Below are positions 9,859 through 22,149 of a stretch of 64,000 nucleotides of DNA, in pieces. This stretch comes from Isoetes taiwanensis. Its lineage: Eukaryota > Streptophyta > Lycopodiopsida > Isoetales > Isoetaceae. The stretch covers positions 19,168,372 through 19,232,371 of the forward strand of contig JAJEKV010000017.1 in NCBI GenBank assembly GCA_021234155.1. Reading direction: 5' to 3'. The position numbers were made by a program, and so were the translations under genes. A model generated the notes under the pieces. It saw only the letters and a list, made by a program, of their open reading frames with translations, had not been told where the DNA came from and did no database searches. The first letter of the stretch is position 1. Each line of letters opens with the position of its first letter.

Positions 9859-12800
9859 ATGGCACAACCTCTCTTGACGAGAGGTGCCACTGTAATTGTG
9901 GGTGTTTCATGGAGAAGGAGCATGGCTATGGCTTCTACAATTATCCATATTCTTCCCAACAGTACCCATCGCCGCCCTCTACACATTTGTTCTTCTGGGT
10001 CAGGGGCTTACATTGGGTCCTCAAATTCAAACCAAATGCCACAATGGAAAAGTGGCTCTAAGCATCGATATGCGAAGGCTGCTGCAGTAGCCCCTGCAGT
10101 AGAGGTTGGGGGTGTGACAATTACACGTGAAGGCAAGTTATTGTCTTTCATGTTTTGTGGTTGACAATCTTAAGTATTTTCATTTAGAGATTTCAGATCC
10201 ATGATTGTTCTGTTTTCTTATTCATGCTCTTGCTATTTATTACAAAGGATTTGACTTGGAAACGTTGTCTCCACTGACCAGAAGTGGTGAAGGAAGATGA
10301 CCCCACGAATAACGTGCCCCCGAGTATATTTTCAAAACTAGGACTACAGTTACATAGAAGACAAAATCACCCATTGGGAATTTTAAAGAATGAGATCTAT
10401 AAGTACTTCGATGACCATTTCCCTGGCTTTGATAAATTCGACGATCTTAACCCCATTGTTTCTGTCAAAGATGTAAGTGTCGTGATGATTCAGTTTTGCA
10501 CTGATCTTATAATTTGCGAAATGCTATCTCAATTGTGCTGTGTAGCTTCTACTGTGATTCACTACCTCTGGCTACTAGAGTAAATAAACATCATCTAGAT
10601 GTCCTTATGTTGCAACGCATGTTGTCCGTGTTGGATTTGGCTAGCACTATTGAAACACGTTGCAATTACAAGATGACAGTGTCACGTCATGATGCTTCTG
10701 ATGCTCTGCCATGTGCATACCTCATTGTTGATGCTTGGAAGCATTCTCACCTGATACAAGACTTCCCTAAGACATTTATTAATGCAATGAAAGCTTTGAT
10801 TAGGTGAAAACTGAGTTACAATTAGCATCATCGCATCTCTACAATCTAGTTTTGTTTCTGGTCTGTGCCTATTTGCTGTACGCACTGCTTTGTCGTCTTA
10901 TTATCTCTTTCAACTTTGTTCAGAATTTTGATGATGTCTTAGTACCACCTGACCATGTAAGCCGGAGTTATAATGACACATATTACATCAACCCAGACAC
11001 AGTTTTGCGGTGTCATACTAGTGCTCACCAAGCTCAGATGTTGCGTGATGGATATACACGATTTCTTGTTACAGGAGATGTTTATCGCAGAGATTCAATT
11101 GATTCTACGCATTACCCAGTTTTTCATCAAGTAAGTGAAAACTCCTTGTGCTATTAAGTTCTCTTTGCATGGATTCGAAATAGAGAAGTTTGATATGTTT
11201 GCAAGCAAGATTTATTGCATCATGTTCTCTTTAACTGCTAAAGTGGCCATATTCCTTTCCTACCCCATTGGCGTACTACATTTGTTTGAAGACTTCGGCC
11301 TCAACATTTTTCCAACGTCCATTTTTTGTGACAATTTGGGAGCTATTTCGCATGCTAAAGACTATCAATGGAATCCCCAATTGAAACATATGGCTATCAA
11401 AACATGTTTCATACGAAAACATTTGGGAAATGGATCTACTGTCCCACACAGGAATAAGTAGCAGATAGATTTACTAAACCAATCTCAGGCAGTAAGTTTA
11501 CTGAAATGAAAAATATTTTAAACATATTACCTCCTTCTCCCCAGCAGTGCTCATCGGGGTATATAGTCCAAAATACCTTCAACCTCTATATTTTCCATCT
11601 ATACTACTGCCTTTGTTCACAATTGTCCAGTCTTCCCAAATGCATCGTTGTCATCTCTATTATTTTAATTTTCTTTCTCTTTGACCTTGTCTCTTAATGC
11701 CTTCCTAGTGGAACGATATTTTCATCGGATAACACTTTCAAGCAGGAAGGAAGGAAAGCGTTAACGTTTGTTAAAGATCCATCGGGTCTACGAGATCAGA
11801 TGGTTAAAGCTGTTCGTAGATTATGAGTGTGCTCTCTCGCACAACAAAGACATAGAAAAATAAAAGTGCCATTGCATTTCTGGCTTTATTTGCTGGGTTA
11901 AAAGATGCCCTGATGTGGAGACATAAGTAGATAATTGTAGAATTTAAGGATTATATTTTTTGCAATTTGTTAATAATGATGTTTTCAGATGGAAGGTTTT
12001 CGTGTTTTCACAAAGTCTGAATGGGAAGCAGCTGGATTGGATGGTACTGCTTTGGGAGTAAGGGATTTGAAAGAAACCCTGGAAGGACTTGCAAAGCATT
12101 TATTTGGTAAGCATCAGAAACTTCCGTAGATCTGAATGGGTCCCCTAGCACATGCATTATTAGATCATAGACGTTGTGTTTACTTACAGGAAACGTGGAA
12201 ATGCGGTGGGTTGATACGTATTTCCCATTCACAAATCCTTCATTCGAACTAGAGATATTTTTCAAGGTGCAGGTTTTAATTTGTGCAGCTACCTTTAAGG
12301 CTGTTTATGATATTCTTAATGCATTCATTTTAGGAAAAGTGGCTAGAGGTTCTTGGATGCGGAGTTACAGAGAAAAAGATATTAGAGAACAATGGAAGAA
12401 ATGATAGTGTTTCTTGGGCTTTCGGTCTTGGCCTCGAACGTCTAGCAATGGTTCTCTTTGATATTCCTGACATTCGTCTTTTTTGGTCTGAAGATCGTCG
12501 TTTCACAACACAGGTGATTCAATTAAGGCTTGTTAGGACAAAATAAGATGCAGCCTTCTATTATACTGTAAGTTATACGAGAAAACTAAGGCTATAGAAG
12601 AATCGAAATCAATGCATTGAATTCGAGTGCTTTAAAAAATGTAGGCAGCTTCATTATATGATTTGCAAAGAAAAGTAGGTTTAAGGAACAAGAGGTTTGC
12701 ATTTATCTGGTAAGTCTAAAAGGATAAATTTCAACCCTAATCATAATCCAGATGTGGCGTTGCCACAGTGGGACAATAGGACCAATGACTATCACATTAC

Positions 12801-15800
12801 TGAAGTTGAAATTGTGATAATGTAGTTTGCTGCTGGCAGTGAATCCTTTCAGAAATTGTGTGATACTTCCTAGATAATCTGCAGAAGTAAAACTATATAC
12901 ATTGGACAGACAAGTTTCTTCATAGCATATCACATTGTTTCACACAGTAAACAAGCACCTTTAAGATGTGATGGCAGCTGAACCAGTAAAGAATTGAATA
13001 TCATACTAGTTTTTAATATGCTCATTGCATACATCTTTCCTCACCCTGTAAGTCTTGGTTGATGAGGGAGAAGAAGCTCATCCCTACGGGAAAATAGTTG
13101 TCATGAAACAAATTCTGTTGAAAATACCCGAGATTTGTGATTTTGGACTATGAAATTGATTTCTCATTTTCAAATTATTCTTTTCTTCATCTCTTAATAA
13201 ATTAAGCTTTCTCAGATAAATGCCTGTTTTTGTTAATGCAGTTTAAGGAAGGTCAACTTGGCATCAAATTTAAGCCTTACTCCAAGGTGTAGTAAATACT
13301 TTTAAATAACAGCTTCATTGTATCTAGTTTTTTGTAATTTTCTATTTCTTCATAGTACAACTATTGAACAGTAACTTTCTTGTGCTCAGTTTCCTCCTTG
13401 TTACAAAGACATGAGCTTCTGGTTAAGCGACGCATTTACGGAGAACAATTTTTGTGAAGTTGTTCGAGGTATTGCTGGAGACTTGGTGGAAGAGGTATGC
13501 TATCAATTAAGAAATGTACGAGGACTAATTAATTTAGGCATTCTTAAAGTGAAGACTTCATGAGCACATTATGCTCTAGAGTGAACAAATTGGAAGACCT
13601 GGAAAGAAATGAAAGAGCGCCAAGTGGACCACTTGTATTATGGGGAAACATTAGGTAATGTTACAAAGTTTATGATGGCTAAATAGCCATTATTGATGAC
13701 GTGGCCAGATAATGGCATCATCTGAGCCATTCTGTTTTATTGAGGTTTAATTAGAGAGAGTTGCTAACTCGACATCCCTGCTGAAACCGAACTCTAACTA
13801 GGAAAAGAAAAAACTGAAAAATTTCATGTTTTGAGTGATTGAACACCGAGTAGAGTCCCCATCTTCCTGAAATAAGAGCATGTGGTTGGCTTGGTCCTGC
13901 CATCTGCAAGCTGGTTCTCGGTTTCACATGATTCAGCACAGACAGCTGCATTTACTCACGAACAAAACAGGCTTCCAAGTTTATATGCTTACTTTGATAC
14001 AAATCACTCAGAGCAAGTCTATTCATGACTGGGTTGCTAGGTTTTCCATGCAAGATTTCAAGGCCAATGTCACACTTTATGCGTCAGGTATCAAGCATGT
14101 CGTAGAGTCTGGAGAATCTTGTGATGCCACCCTGTATAGCCAGTAGGATAGATCAGAAACAATTAAGAGGAACTTGGTGCCTTTGCATGGGTTTCATTAC
14201 CTCATGATAAGTTTCTGGATTAACCATCTCTCAACCAGTTCCTAAATGAACTATCCAAAGGTTTAAGGAGAAGCCAGCAAAAGAATGCTCATGGTCAATG
14301 AAAGTTCAGCTTTCTTCTTCATCAACATAAACAAACCATCCCACTCAGTCAGTTTTCTAGTTACTTCTACTTTATCCTAGTCATTTGTTTCAAGGGAATG
14401 TTAAATAGAGACGAGTATCATCTTAGTAGATGCACACTGATGTATGCATGGTGGTATTACCATATACGCCAATCCTCACATTAGATTAGCCGTGTAAAAC
14501 ATAGGTTTCTGTATTGCTGTCTTGGTTTTTCAAAAGAACAATTTCCTTGCTTTGATTCTTCTGTGAGTTCTTCATAGGTTCAGTCAAAGGGGAGGGAGCT
14601 AGCTGGTTCACATGTAACACTAACCCATCCACTGTCACTAAATAGGTCTCAGGGTCAACTGCTAAGTTTTAATTTGAAAAGTCCCACATTTTAAAGCATA
14701 TACCATCTTAGACGAGAACAAATAAGTTTGCCTATAAAACACTAAAGCGACTAAATTCAAGCCTGCTGCTTTCCCTGTGCCATGCTGTAGAATGCAATCA
14801 ATGAGAGGAAGCAGAAGAAAACTGCATTTGACAAAACTACACTGGTTCAGGTGTGGGTATATTGGCATTGGCAGGGCCCAAACAGTATCACCACCTTTGA
14901 TGACCATCTCTGGTTTGGCTCCAAAGAAACTTGGTTTCCACAGTACCAGATCAGCAAGCTTTCCAACCTGTCAGATTAGAAATCCATAGATAGAGAGCCC
15001 AGTAAATATCAGCCTTTTATATAGATAAAAGGATTACTATTGGTGACCCTCCCCTATAATGGAAAAAATATCATCCTTTTATACGTTTCCAAGATAAATT
15101 TAATCTTTAGTCATGCAGCAGCCAATTGTTCTGGAATTGCTTCAGATGCAGATCTCCATAGAAAACAAAAGGTGAGAAACACCGTGGGCAATGACAGGGT
15201 TGATAGTTATTTTACGATATAGCATTTGATATGGACTGTCAGAATCACCGTTCGCATGGATCCCTCTGCTTCTTCATTTTATGTGCAGTTTGCCGAATTA
15301 CGAGTATAAGATCGGGTACCGATGTCATGCAGGATATCTTCTGCAGAAATTGTCTCTGCTCTTATTTAGACTCAGCAAATGCAACATATTTCTGTCAAGA
15401 TATTGACTGACAATCTAATGAAGAGTAAATATCCTTAAATTAGCTCATCGATTGTATACATGGCTTTGCGGGGTTTGTTGATGAAGGCAAAACGTTTGGG
15501 TGGCCGCAGATCTTTATTATGTCTGGAGCATGGCATCCATAACATACATGAACCATTATTCAGACACAAACCAATAGGCGTGGATAATATGGCCTTGAAA
15601 TGCATCACTTGAATGTCCAACACATCCTGATTCATTAAGCCTGTCGGTATGCATTGTGACCAGCAATAAAAATTTCATCTACAAGTTATTATTACAATTG
15701 AAGTCTCAACAAAAGCATACTTTCCTAATTCATCTAAACATAACTTTTGGTTGATGCCTGTCACTGGGCAGTCAAGTGGTTATTGTCTTTTGAAGGAATT

Positions 15801-16092
15801 CCTGGCACTATATGGAATCTCTTTTTTGTGAGACTTACTAGGCTGTGATACTGAGCCTGTTTATATAGGTGGTTCTTATTGACAAGTTTACAAATAAGAA
15901 GGGCATGGAAAGTCAATGTTACCGTATTACATATCGATCTCCTGAGCGCTCTCTAACTGATGAGGAAGTCAATGAACTTCAGGTTAGCACCCCTTTCCTG
16001 GGTTATAATCTTCCGTTCTATTCTAATTCATTATTTTTCAGGCCAAAGTAAGGGAACAGGTGGCAGAAAAGCTGAGAGTTACACTCAGGTAG
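9859..16092 (+). CDS. Phenylalanyl-tRNA synthetase, organellar (chloroplast/mitochondrial), ten exons
   Basis: This monomeric class II enzyme charges tRNA-Phe in organelles. Exons: 9859-10132, 10282-10472, 10924-11130, 11989-12106, 12190-12266, 12334-12513, 13242-13286, 13390-13494, 15869-15982, 16042-16092. They join in frame to 453 residues with stop TAG. The N-terminus ([14 protein letters not shown]) is Ser/Arg-rich, as for an organelle presequence. The catalytic core begins near residue 92. Motif 2 lies in [15 protein letters not shown] (exon 3) and motif 3 is GLGLERLAM (residues 320-328). The C-terminal ~90 residues (exons 7-10) form the anticodon-binding FDX-ACB domain typical of the mitochondrial type. 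All introns have GT-AG ends except the first (GC-AG). The ~24-residue excess over the family is at the N-terminus. Large introns hold transposon and urease debris, yet the frame is intact. Confidence 0.95.
10133..10281 (+). other. GC-AG intron 1 of the PheRS gene
   Basis: The donor is AAG followed by GCAAGT at 10133 and the acceptor is CCAG ending at 10281. This choice keeps the split Glu codon and the reading frame (phase 1). Apart from the GC, the donor matches the strong consensus typical of the minority GC-AG class in plants. Confidence 0.8.
11200..11535 (+). pseudogene. Ty1/copia RNase H remnant inside PheRS intron 3
   Basis: Within intron 3 (11131-11988) the plus strand encodes the end of a copia polyprotein. 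The C-terminal RNase H motif [19 protein letters not shown] is followed by a TKHM-like [14 protein letters not shown] and a KPISGSKF-like tail. One stop (TAG near 11459) and missing residues show decay. No LTR was recognised, so this is a fragment. It lies in the same direction as the host gene. Confidence 0.85.
12514..13241 (+). other. PheRS intron 6, no further feature
   Basis: The 728-bp intron starts GTGATT and ends TGCAG. No transposon protein or exon-like stretch was recognised. Short frames here look like chance. Confidence 0.7.
13495..15868 (+). other. PheRS intron 8 (2.4 kb), expanded by inserted sequence
   Basis: The donor is GAG/GTATGC at 13495 and the acceptor TATATAG ends at 15868. 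The intron is far longer than its neighbours and contains the antisense urease fragment. The 13700-14300 part has a plus-strand 88-codon frame (13880-14146) that I do not recognise. Confidence 0.85.
14585..15660 (-). pseudogene. Urease fragment (C-terminal half), antisense in PheRS intron 8
   Basis: Several minus-strand blocks match plant urease in the right order. HTDRLNESG (near 15650-15625) comes first, then [19 protein letters not shown] (about 15527-15470). Next are an [11 protein letters not shown]-type block and [10 protein letters not shown] (about 15365-15250), [12 protein letters not shown] (about 15205-15170) and [10 protein letters not shown] plus [13 protein letters not shown] (14968-14890). 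The last are an IPTPEPV-like piece and [12 protein letters not shown] (about 14665-14630). Frames shift between blocks, stops occur, and one internal stretch before the QTAHK block is deleted. The VGKLAD exon is still preceded by an intron-like CTGACAG, so the copy came from genomic DNA rather than mRNA. Urease hydrolyses urea; this piece cannot. It lies opposite to the host gene. Confidence 0.85.
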
Positions 16093-16281
16093 TGAAAGAA
16101 ACTTTTTCATTATTTGGTGAAGGATCTCAATTCAACCATGGTGGTTAACAAGGAAAAAGAATTTTTTGTGAACCTCTGTTATGAGTTGGTGCTAAGAGGC
16201 TATTATTTCTCAAATGAAGTGCGAGAAAATATCTTCTTGATGTAAAAGCACATGGAAAGAATTCGCACATCCTGCACTGTT

Positions 16282-16386
16282 AACTTTTGGTATAAATGGA
16301 GGAAATAGGAAATAACTCTTCAGAACATATGAAACTTTTGGTATAAATGGAGGAAATAGGAAATAACTCTTCAGAACATATGAAAC
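16282..16386 (+). repeat. 51-bp tandem duplication
   Basis: A 51-bp unit starting AACTTTTGGTATAAATGGAG is repeated exactly at 16282 and 16333, followed by a few bases of a third unit. The two copies look identical, so the duplication is recent. Confidence 0.9.
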
Positions 16387-16392
16387 AATGTC

Positions 16393-17430
16393 CTCTAGGT
16401 ACAGTTTGATACGGAACAAAGAAACAACTTAAAATCATCTTTCAGAAGGGAAGTCTACCAAAATACCCTTAATTGTTGAAGTCTTTCTTATCTTCGAAAT
16501 GCTCAAAAATGCCCTTGGGCGTCAAATTTCCTCAATGTTTGCAACCCATTGTTTTTTTTTACCCAATTTAAACAAACGGTTGAGATTAAGATAAAAAATT
16601 TGCGTTGAACGCATGATAATCAATTTTTGAAGAGCTTTTTGCAAACAGAGCCCAAGATTTGGAAATATGCTGTCTAAAAGTTTTCTTTCACTCTTCTTCA
16701 ATTCATACTGTTATTAAAAATGCAATAATTGTTATTTAAAAAGGCATCAATTGTTAGAATAATGCATCAATTGCATGTAAAGGAAGCATGCAAAGTAGTT
16801 TCATTTTCTATTTCAAATAGATTTGTCTTTTTTGTTGTCCATGTAGTGCAAATGCTTGAAAAATGTGCTTTTTGTGTGAAATCTTTTTCACCTCGCACTG
16901 CAATTGAAAAGGGCAAATTGTATGTTTGGAGGCATGTAAAGTGGTTTTATCTTCTTGTTCGTCTTTGGTTGTCTATTGTTGAAACATGCAAGATTATTAA
17001 AAAAAATGGCAATTTTGGAATTTTGAAGATGGATTAGATTGTTTTGGGAATTTCTAACAAAGGGCTCTTTTGGGAATTTGGTCAACAATAAGAGCTAAAA
17101 AATATGGAAATATGTAGAAGGCAAGGTCAAAAGATATATGTATTAAGGAAGGAAAAAATGCTCAGTGAATTCGCATGTGAGTAGTAGGATGAGTCCAATC
17201 CCCAATTCAAGAGCTCTAGCAGCCTGTTTGCATTGCAAGTTGTCATGAGATGCAGTAAGGTACCATATGTGTCTGCAATGCCTTTGTAGAAATAGTATGA
17301 CTCTCTGTTAAAAGAATCTGCTCCTCTCTAATTTTCATACTGTTAATTTCCATAAACCAGAAGAGACTGTACATCTTATATGTGGCCCTGCAGAAGGCCT
17401 CAGCCCAAACAATCTCATTATATGGCATCT
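16393..17430. other. AT-rich intergenic DNA
   Basis: Short frames on both strands (for example 16729-17037 plus) are rich in Phe, Lys and Val and match nothing. No gene, RNA or clear repeat is supported here. Confidence 0.5.
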
Positions 17431-17439
17431 GATGTATTT

Positions 17440-18560
17440 TCTTTATAAGTTAACACTGACTCTACCAATCCAATAGCTATCATCTTCATGTAGCATGTCA
17501 ACTATATTGATATTATCTGCACTGTTCCTCAGATAAGCTATTAGGCAAATTTTGTGTGTTAATGTTTTGCTCATGACAGATAAGCTTAAAAAATCCATGA
17601 AATCCAGAAAAGCAACTAATATCATTCCATTTAGCATCATAATCATTTTGAATGCATTTATGTTTGTGAGCAGTGGCTGCCAATTCCAAATCATAGATAG
17701 TATGCAATTTAACTACATACAAGAGACATAATGCCCTCCATACAAACATCTATTGCTATGTTTCCAAACATTCCACAGTGCAAAGAAGGAATTGTTTTCT
17801 TGAAAGTAGAATCGTTAATTGAAAATTAAGCAAATTAGATGGCAGCAACATTAAAATTATTAGAAAGCAGAGACAAAAAATTAATTAACTTTGGACAATT
17901 GAAAATGTGCTCAATAGTTTCAATCTGCTTACATCCCAATGGACTATCTGGGAAGTTGACTGAATTGGCATTTGATTTTGTTGCTCTAATGTCTGTGTAA
18001 TGTCTCCAGATTGGGGACACTTTTGTTGGCTAAAAGCCAAATAAAGTAACTGATCTTTGGAGAAGAATAAGAGTTCCAAACATTCTTAAAGAGTTTCTCA
18101 AATATATTCCAATATATTTGAACTTTCGTAGGCAATTGTCTTGAGGCAAGGATTACGAATGTTGGACACTTTTTAAAGTTGTTTCTTATTTAGAGACCAA
18201 TCAATACTTTGCTACATAGAATGAGGTCAACATTAGCTAAGTTTCTCATAATATGAAAGTATCTCTGTCAGGGGAAGTACCACTTACCTTAACTTTGAGA
18301 GCAGTCCAAGTAATCCATCTAGTAATGCACCATAAACCACCTAAATGAGAGATATTATGATACTTCCATTTGGCATACATCCTAGAATGTCTAGGATTCC
18401 AGAAGATACTAGTATCATAATGCCACAACTCATAGGTATTGTGACTAAGTGCCCTCGAGGCATGGTTCCATGCATAAATTAATTTCCTCATAAGAGGGGA
18501 AGTATTTGTTGCAGGCCTAATCCTTGCGAGGACAGAAAAAGACAATTGATGAGATAAAGA
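17440..18560 (-). pseudogene. LINE (non-LTR) retrotransposon 3' part, minus strand
   Basis: Minus-strand frames match the part of plant LINE ORF2 after the polymerase. NTSPLMRKLIYAWN and FWNPRHSRMYAKW (about 18500-18360) resemble the connection region. A zinc-binding-RT-type segment with CKQIETIEHIFNCPK lies near 17930-17885. A terminal FVWRALCLLY, DAKWNDI region lies at about 17750-17620. Frames change several times, so it is dead. The same regions occur in the copy at 37133-39867, which helps the assignment. Confidence 0.75.
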
Positions 18561-19255
18561 TGGATGCCCTATAATGACTTCTGTGCTATTAGAGGTTTGG
18601 TGGGATCAGCTAAGGGCCTTCCTAGATTTTTGATAATTTGATTCCAACCCTATTCCCGAACCTGCAGGCTTGGGCAAAAAGCGCTCCCCCAAAGCTAGTA
18701 AACCTAATTATGACGGGTTGCTGAGCTGTTAGGCAGGTAATAATGAAGAAGATTGTCTATATTTCCCTCAAAACTAGGTTCAGGTTCGCGGACTTTGTCA
18801 AGCGAGATAGGCCAAAGAACCTTCAAATAGAACAATAAATTTCGGAGGACGATTTTTAAATTTGTTTTGATGCAATTCATTGCCAAAACCCAGGGCAAAA
18901 CTCTGTTTTTTTTCTGATTGTGGCAAAGAACCCCATCAATTTAGCCGCCGGAACTCTCTGCGGCGTAACTATGGCTAAGATAAAGCTTTGTGCAGATGGA
19001 GAAGATATCTCATTGTTTTCCTATGTTTTAGAGCAAGAATTGACAATTTCGAGTTGAGGTGGCTAAGAATTGGTTGCCATACAAGAAGAGGTTCAATTGA
19101 AGGGAGGAAGTTGATGAGGATGCTCTCCGTAATTCAGAGCAATGAACATTGGTATTTGGGCAATGACAACTCTTTTTGTTTCATTAAATTTTGAGTAGTG
19201 TTTTGTGAGTTCAAAAGCAGTCTCTCGTTAGTTATTGTCAAATTGACTATGAAAA
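18561..19255. other. No gene seen
   Basis: A minus-strand 64-codon frame (18898-18704) and a plus frame (18988-19194) match nothing known. No repeats stand out. Confidence 0.5.
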
Positions 19256-19258
19256 AAT

Positions 19259-19440
19259 GGGCACAGTGGTTACAGTGCGAAGTGCATGTATCCATTGGGC
19301 TTTGGACATGGCAAATTCGCACTGTAGCCATGGCCTTAAAAAAAAAAAAAAAAAAAAAAAAGAGACCACAGTCATTACAGTGCGAAACGCATGTATCCAT
19401 TGGGCTATGAACATGGCAAATTCGCATTGTAGCCACGCCT
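19259..19440 (+). repeat. Dimer of ~76-bp inverted-repeat units joined by a poly(A) tract, copy 1
   Basis: Two units (19259-19335 and 19365-19440) are each bounded by complementary ends: GTGGTTACAGTGCGAA on the left and TTCGCACTGTAGCCA on the right. Each carries a shared core CATGTATCCATTGGGCT. About 25 A residues and AGAGA separate them. The same dimer is found at 25145-25326, with an A-rich purine linker in the same place. This looks like a miniature non-coding mobile repeat, class unknown. Confidence 0.8.
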
Positions 19441-20004
19441 TTAAAACAAGGTGCTGCGCACGGAGGGTTGCCCTATGGTGGCCCGAGAATGTGTTTTCAT
19501 GTTTCTTGTTGTCGTTTCGTTTTCATGGTTCTTGTTGGATCATTTTATGTGTCGGGCTTATTAATGGTTTGAACGTGGGGTTTTGTTTTGTGTTGTTTTA
19601 TTTGTTTATGAATTGTACATGAACCAAGAAGAGGCTTGCAAAGCTTAATACCTAGACCAATTAGGATTGACGTGATTATGATCTTTGTCTAAAACATATT
19701 AGCCATTTATGTTATATTAGTAACGAAAATTGTACGGGGCCTGTATGAATACATGCTTTCATTTTGTTGGTGAATGCATACAAATATTAAGAATAGAGTA
19801 CCCAACGGTACAAAAGGACCAATTCGTGCTTTGGTAATATAACAATCCCATTTCAAATATGTGTGTTTAAGCATTTCTAATATGCACGTTTAACTTGGTT
19901 GGTGTCAGTTAATTTTGGTTCGGCATAGTTTAGTGGTGAACCATTCTTAATCGAGTCCTCATATTTTCGCATCCTCACGACCATATACATATTCTTGTGT
20001 TCTC

Positions 20005-20160
20005 TATAGATTCTTGATTCTTCTTTTCGAGTATTTAGAGTTCTATATTATAGATCTCTCATATATTGTTGTGCTCCATATGGACTCTTGATTCTTCTTT
20101 TCGAGTATTTCGAGTTCCACATTATTATGGCTTTCCCATATTTTGCTTGTAGGTCGTGGT
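20005..20160 (+). repeat. ~78-bp tandem duplication, diverged
   Basis: The block CTTGATTCTTCTTTTCGAGT followed by ATTT(A/C)GAGTTC occurs twice, about 78 bp apart. The second half of each unit is more diverged. No coding or RNA feature is associated. Confidence 0.7.
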
Positions 20161-20459
20161 ATGAATGGACCAGAAAATGAATTATGTCTCAATAACAATA
20201 AAGACTGTACCCAGTTCAGGCACGCCAACATCCTAGGGAACATAACATGCCATTTACAGACCTTGTGGCTCTCAATACCACCAACCCATAAACTTCCATA
20301 GACTCTGCCCCGATCTCCAACGATCCATTTATCTCTCCAACGATCCACTTACCCCTTGCCTTCTTTCGCAGAGCCAAATTCAAATGCTTATGACTTACTA
20401 TATTGGAGGTTAGGAATGTGTGGTTACATGGCCCAATTATGGCGCAACTCTAGAGATTC

Positions 20460-20640
20460 TTGTAGGTATCTTGAGGAAATTTTAAGGGATTGTAAGAAAT
20501 CTAAAGGGATATATAAGAATCTAATAAAATAATCTTGAAGAGAAAGTCAACTACAGAATTTAAATGAATCTTGAAGAATCTATAGGGATCCTGGAGAGCC
20601 TAATGGAACATTTAAAAAATCTAAAGAAACCTTGAGGCAA
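20460..20640 (+). repeat. Degenerate short tandem repeats around TCTTGAAGAATCTA
   Basis: Irregular repeats of (T)CTTGA(A/G)GAA(T) and AATCTA(A/T)AGGGAT fill this stretch. Unit length varies near 20 bp. It is a simple low-complexity repeat. Confidence 0.5.
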
Positions 20641-20675
20641 CTGCGGACATAAATTCTGAAAGGAAAATCTTCGGT

Positions 20676-20860
20676 CTGCCCTGCCAGTTACTCGGTTGGA
20701 GCATCCTGGATCCAGAACGCATGTGACCGAGAGTTTACAGCGAATAGTAGGTTTGGAGCAGTCATCAGCATATCCTAGGTATATTCTAGCATATACCTAG
20801 GATATGCCATAAACCCACATAAACAAGGGTTTGCCCCCCTAGGGGCAACCCAAAAATAAA
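20676..20860 (+). repeat. Direct repeat A (185 bp) with a 16-bp perfect palindrome
   Basis: The stretch runs from CTGCCCTGCCAG to CAAAAATAAA and matches 24937-25118 in the same orientation with few differences. Inside, GCATATCCTAGGTATA (20768-20783) and its exact reverse complement (20792-20807) surround TTCTAGCA. The two copies bracket about 4.1 kb that contains fragments of host genes. They may be LTRs of a short-LTR element or copies of one dispersed repeat. No target duplication could be resolved. Confidence 0.85.
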
Positions 20861-21604
20861 CTCAATGCAAGGCAAAAAATACAATGATTGTCTTCTAGCT
20901 AGCATTGGAAGGGGAGACGCATAGATATGAAGTCACATCTTTGCCTTTGATGCTTTGCACGAAAAACCTATCGAATTTTGTATTTTTATAGAGCACTTGC
21001 AAAGACAGAAGCTTGACATATTATATCTTGTGACTAATGGCTGTCCGACTAAATCCCTGCTATCCATTGGTCCTGGAATCAAAAGCAACGTTACTTTTTA
21101 TTTCAACTAGAGAAAACCATAGACAATTATAGAAAGATTACCTTAACTTTACGATATGCATTGGATTGTTTCAACTTGTGATATGCAACAGTTAGAATAT
21201 GTTGAACCTTCCAAGCAATTCTTCTGATGTTCGTATGTTTTTTTGTCTAATAGTCCTATTTCCAAAATGTGTTTTGGTGTTGTTTGCCTTAACAATCCAT
21301 CATTCGTGAAGGTTTTAAACATGCCAGAGCTTAGATCGTTTCGTAACAAATAACCAAACAATGATACCCAGTCTTATCAAAAGCTGAAGTTACAATGCAT
21401 CTTCTCTGCAACAGCTGCCTTCTCTATTGGCACCACTATCACAACCTTAATAATATAGTTCAAGAAAGAAAAAGCTAAATCTAACTTGTGGTATTAACAG
21501 GAATTAACAGTGCATAAATGCTAAAACATATTCAGTATTTCTAACATGCTATAATATTCTCACAAATTTACAGATCTTTTCATCGCCATCTTACCTTTTG
21601 TACA

Positions 21605-21650
21605 ACTGAGCAGTCCAACTCAGTGAACTGAGCAGTCCAACTCATTGAGT
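21605..21650 (+). repeat. 22-bp tandem duplication
   Basis: CTGAGCAGTCCAACTCA followed by a few bases is present twice in a row (period ~22 bp). Confidence 0.8.
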
Positions 21651-21753
21651 CCAAGATCTTGGCAAAATATAGTTCCCTAACAACCAAAAACAACCACCTC
21701 ACACCTCTAGTGCTATATCAATTACCATTATATAACAAACTATGTTATAGTTT

Positions 21754-21941
21754 TTGGTTGTGCTTGTATAGATATCAAATGATATTTACGCTAAAAAGCA
21801 AAAATTCACCTACCAATTCCAACAGCAGATCAACTGTAAGATCGACGTTGGTTGTGTTTGTGTAGATATCAAATGATATTTACGCTAAAAAGCAACAATT
21901 CACCTAGCAATTTCAATAGGAGATGAAACTGTAAGATCCAT
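21754..21941 (+). repeat. 94-bp tandem duplication
   Basis: TTGGTTGTG(C/T)TTGT(A/G)TAG followed by ATATCAAATGATATTTACGC and AAAAAGCAA occurs at 21754 and 21848. The second unit has a handful of substitutions. No gene is involved. Confidence 0.85.
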
Positions 21942-22149
21942 TGCATACACTATCCTTCGTATTATGTTAATATGTGGTATGGGTGTTACTAGCCTTCAAA
22001 TAAAATGCACTCAACAACACGAATTTCGCCCATCAAATGCTATCCTTGAAATGCAACATATAAATGCCCCGTCGAGAATAAAGATTCTCAGCCCTAATCC
22101 CCTATCATTTAACTAATGATCCTGAAATACACCTTATTGCCTGATGTAT

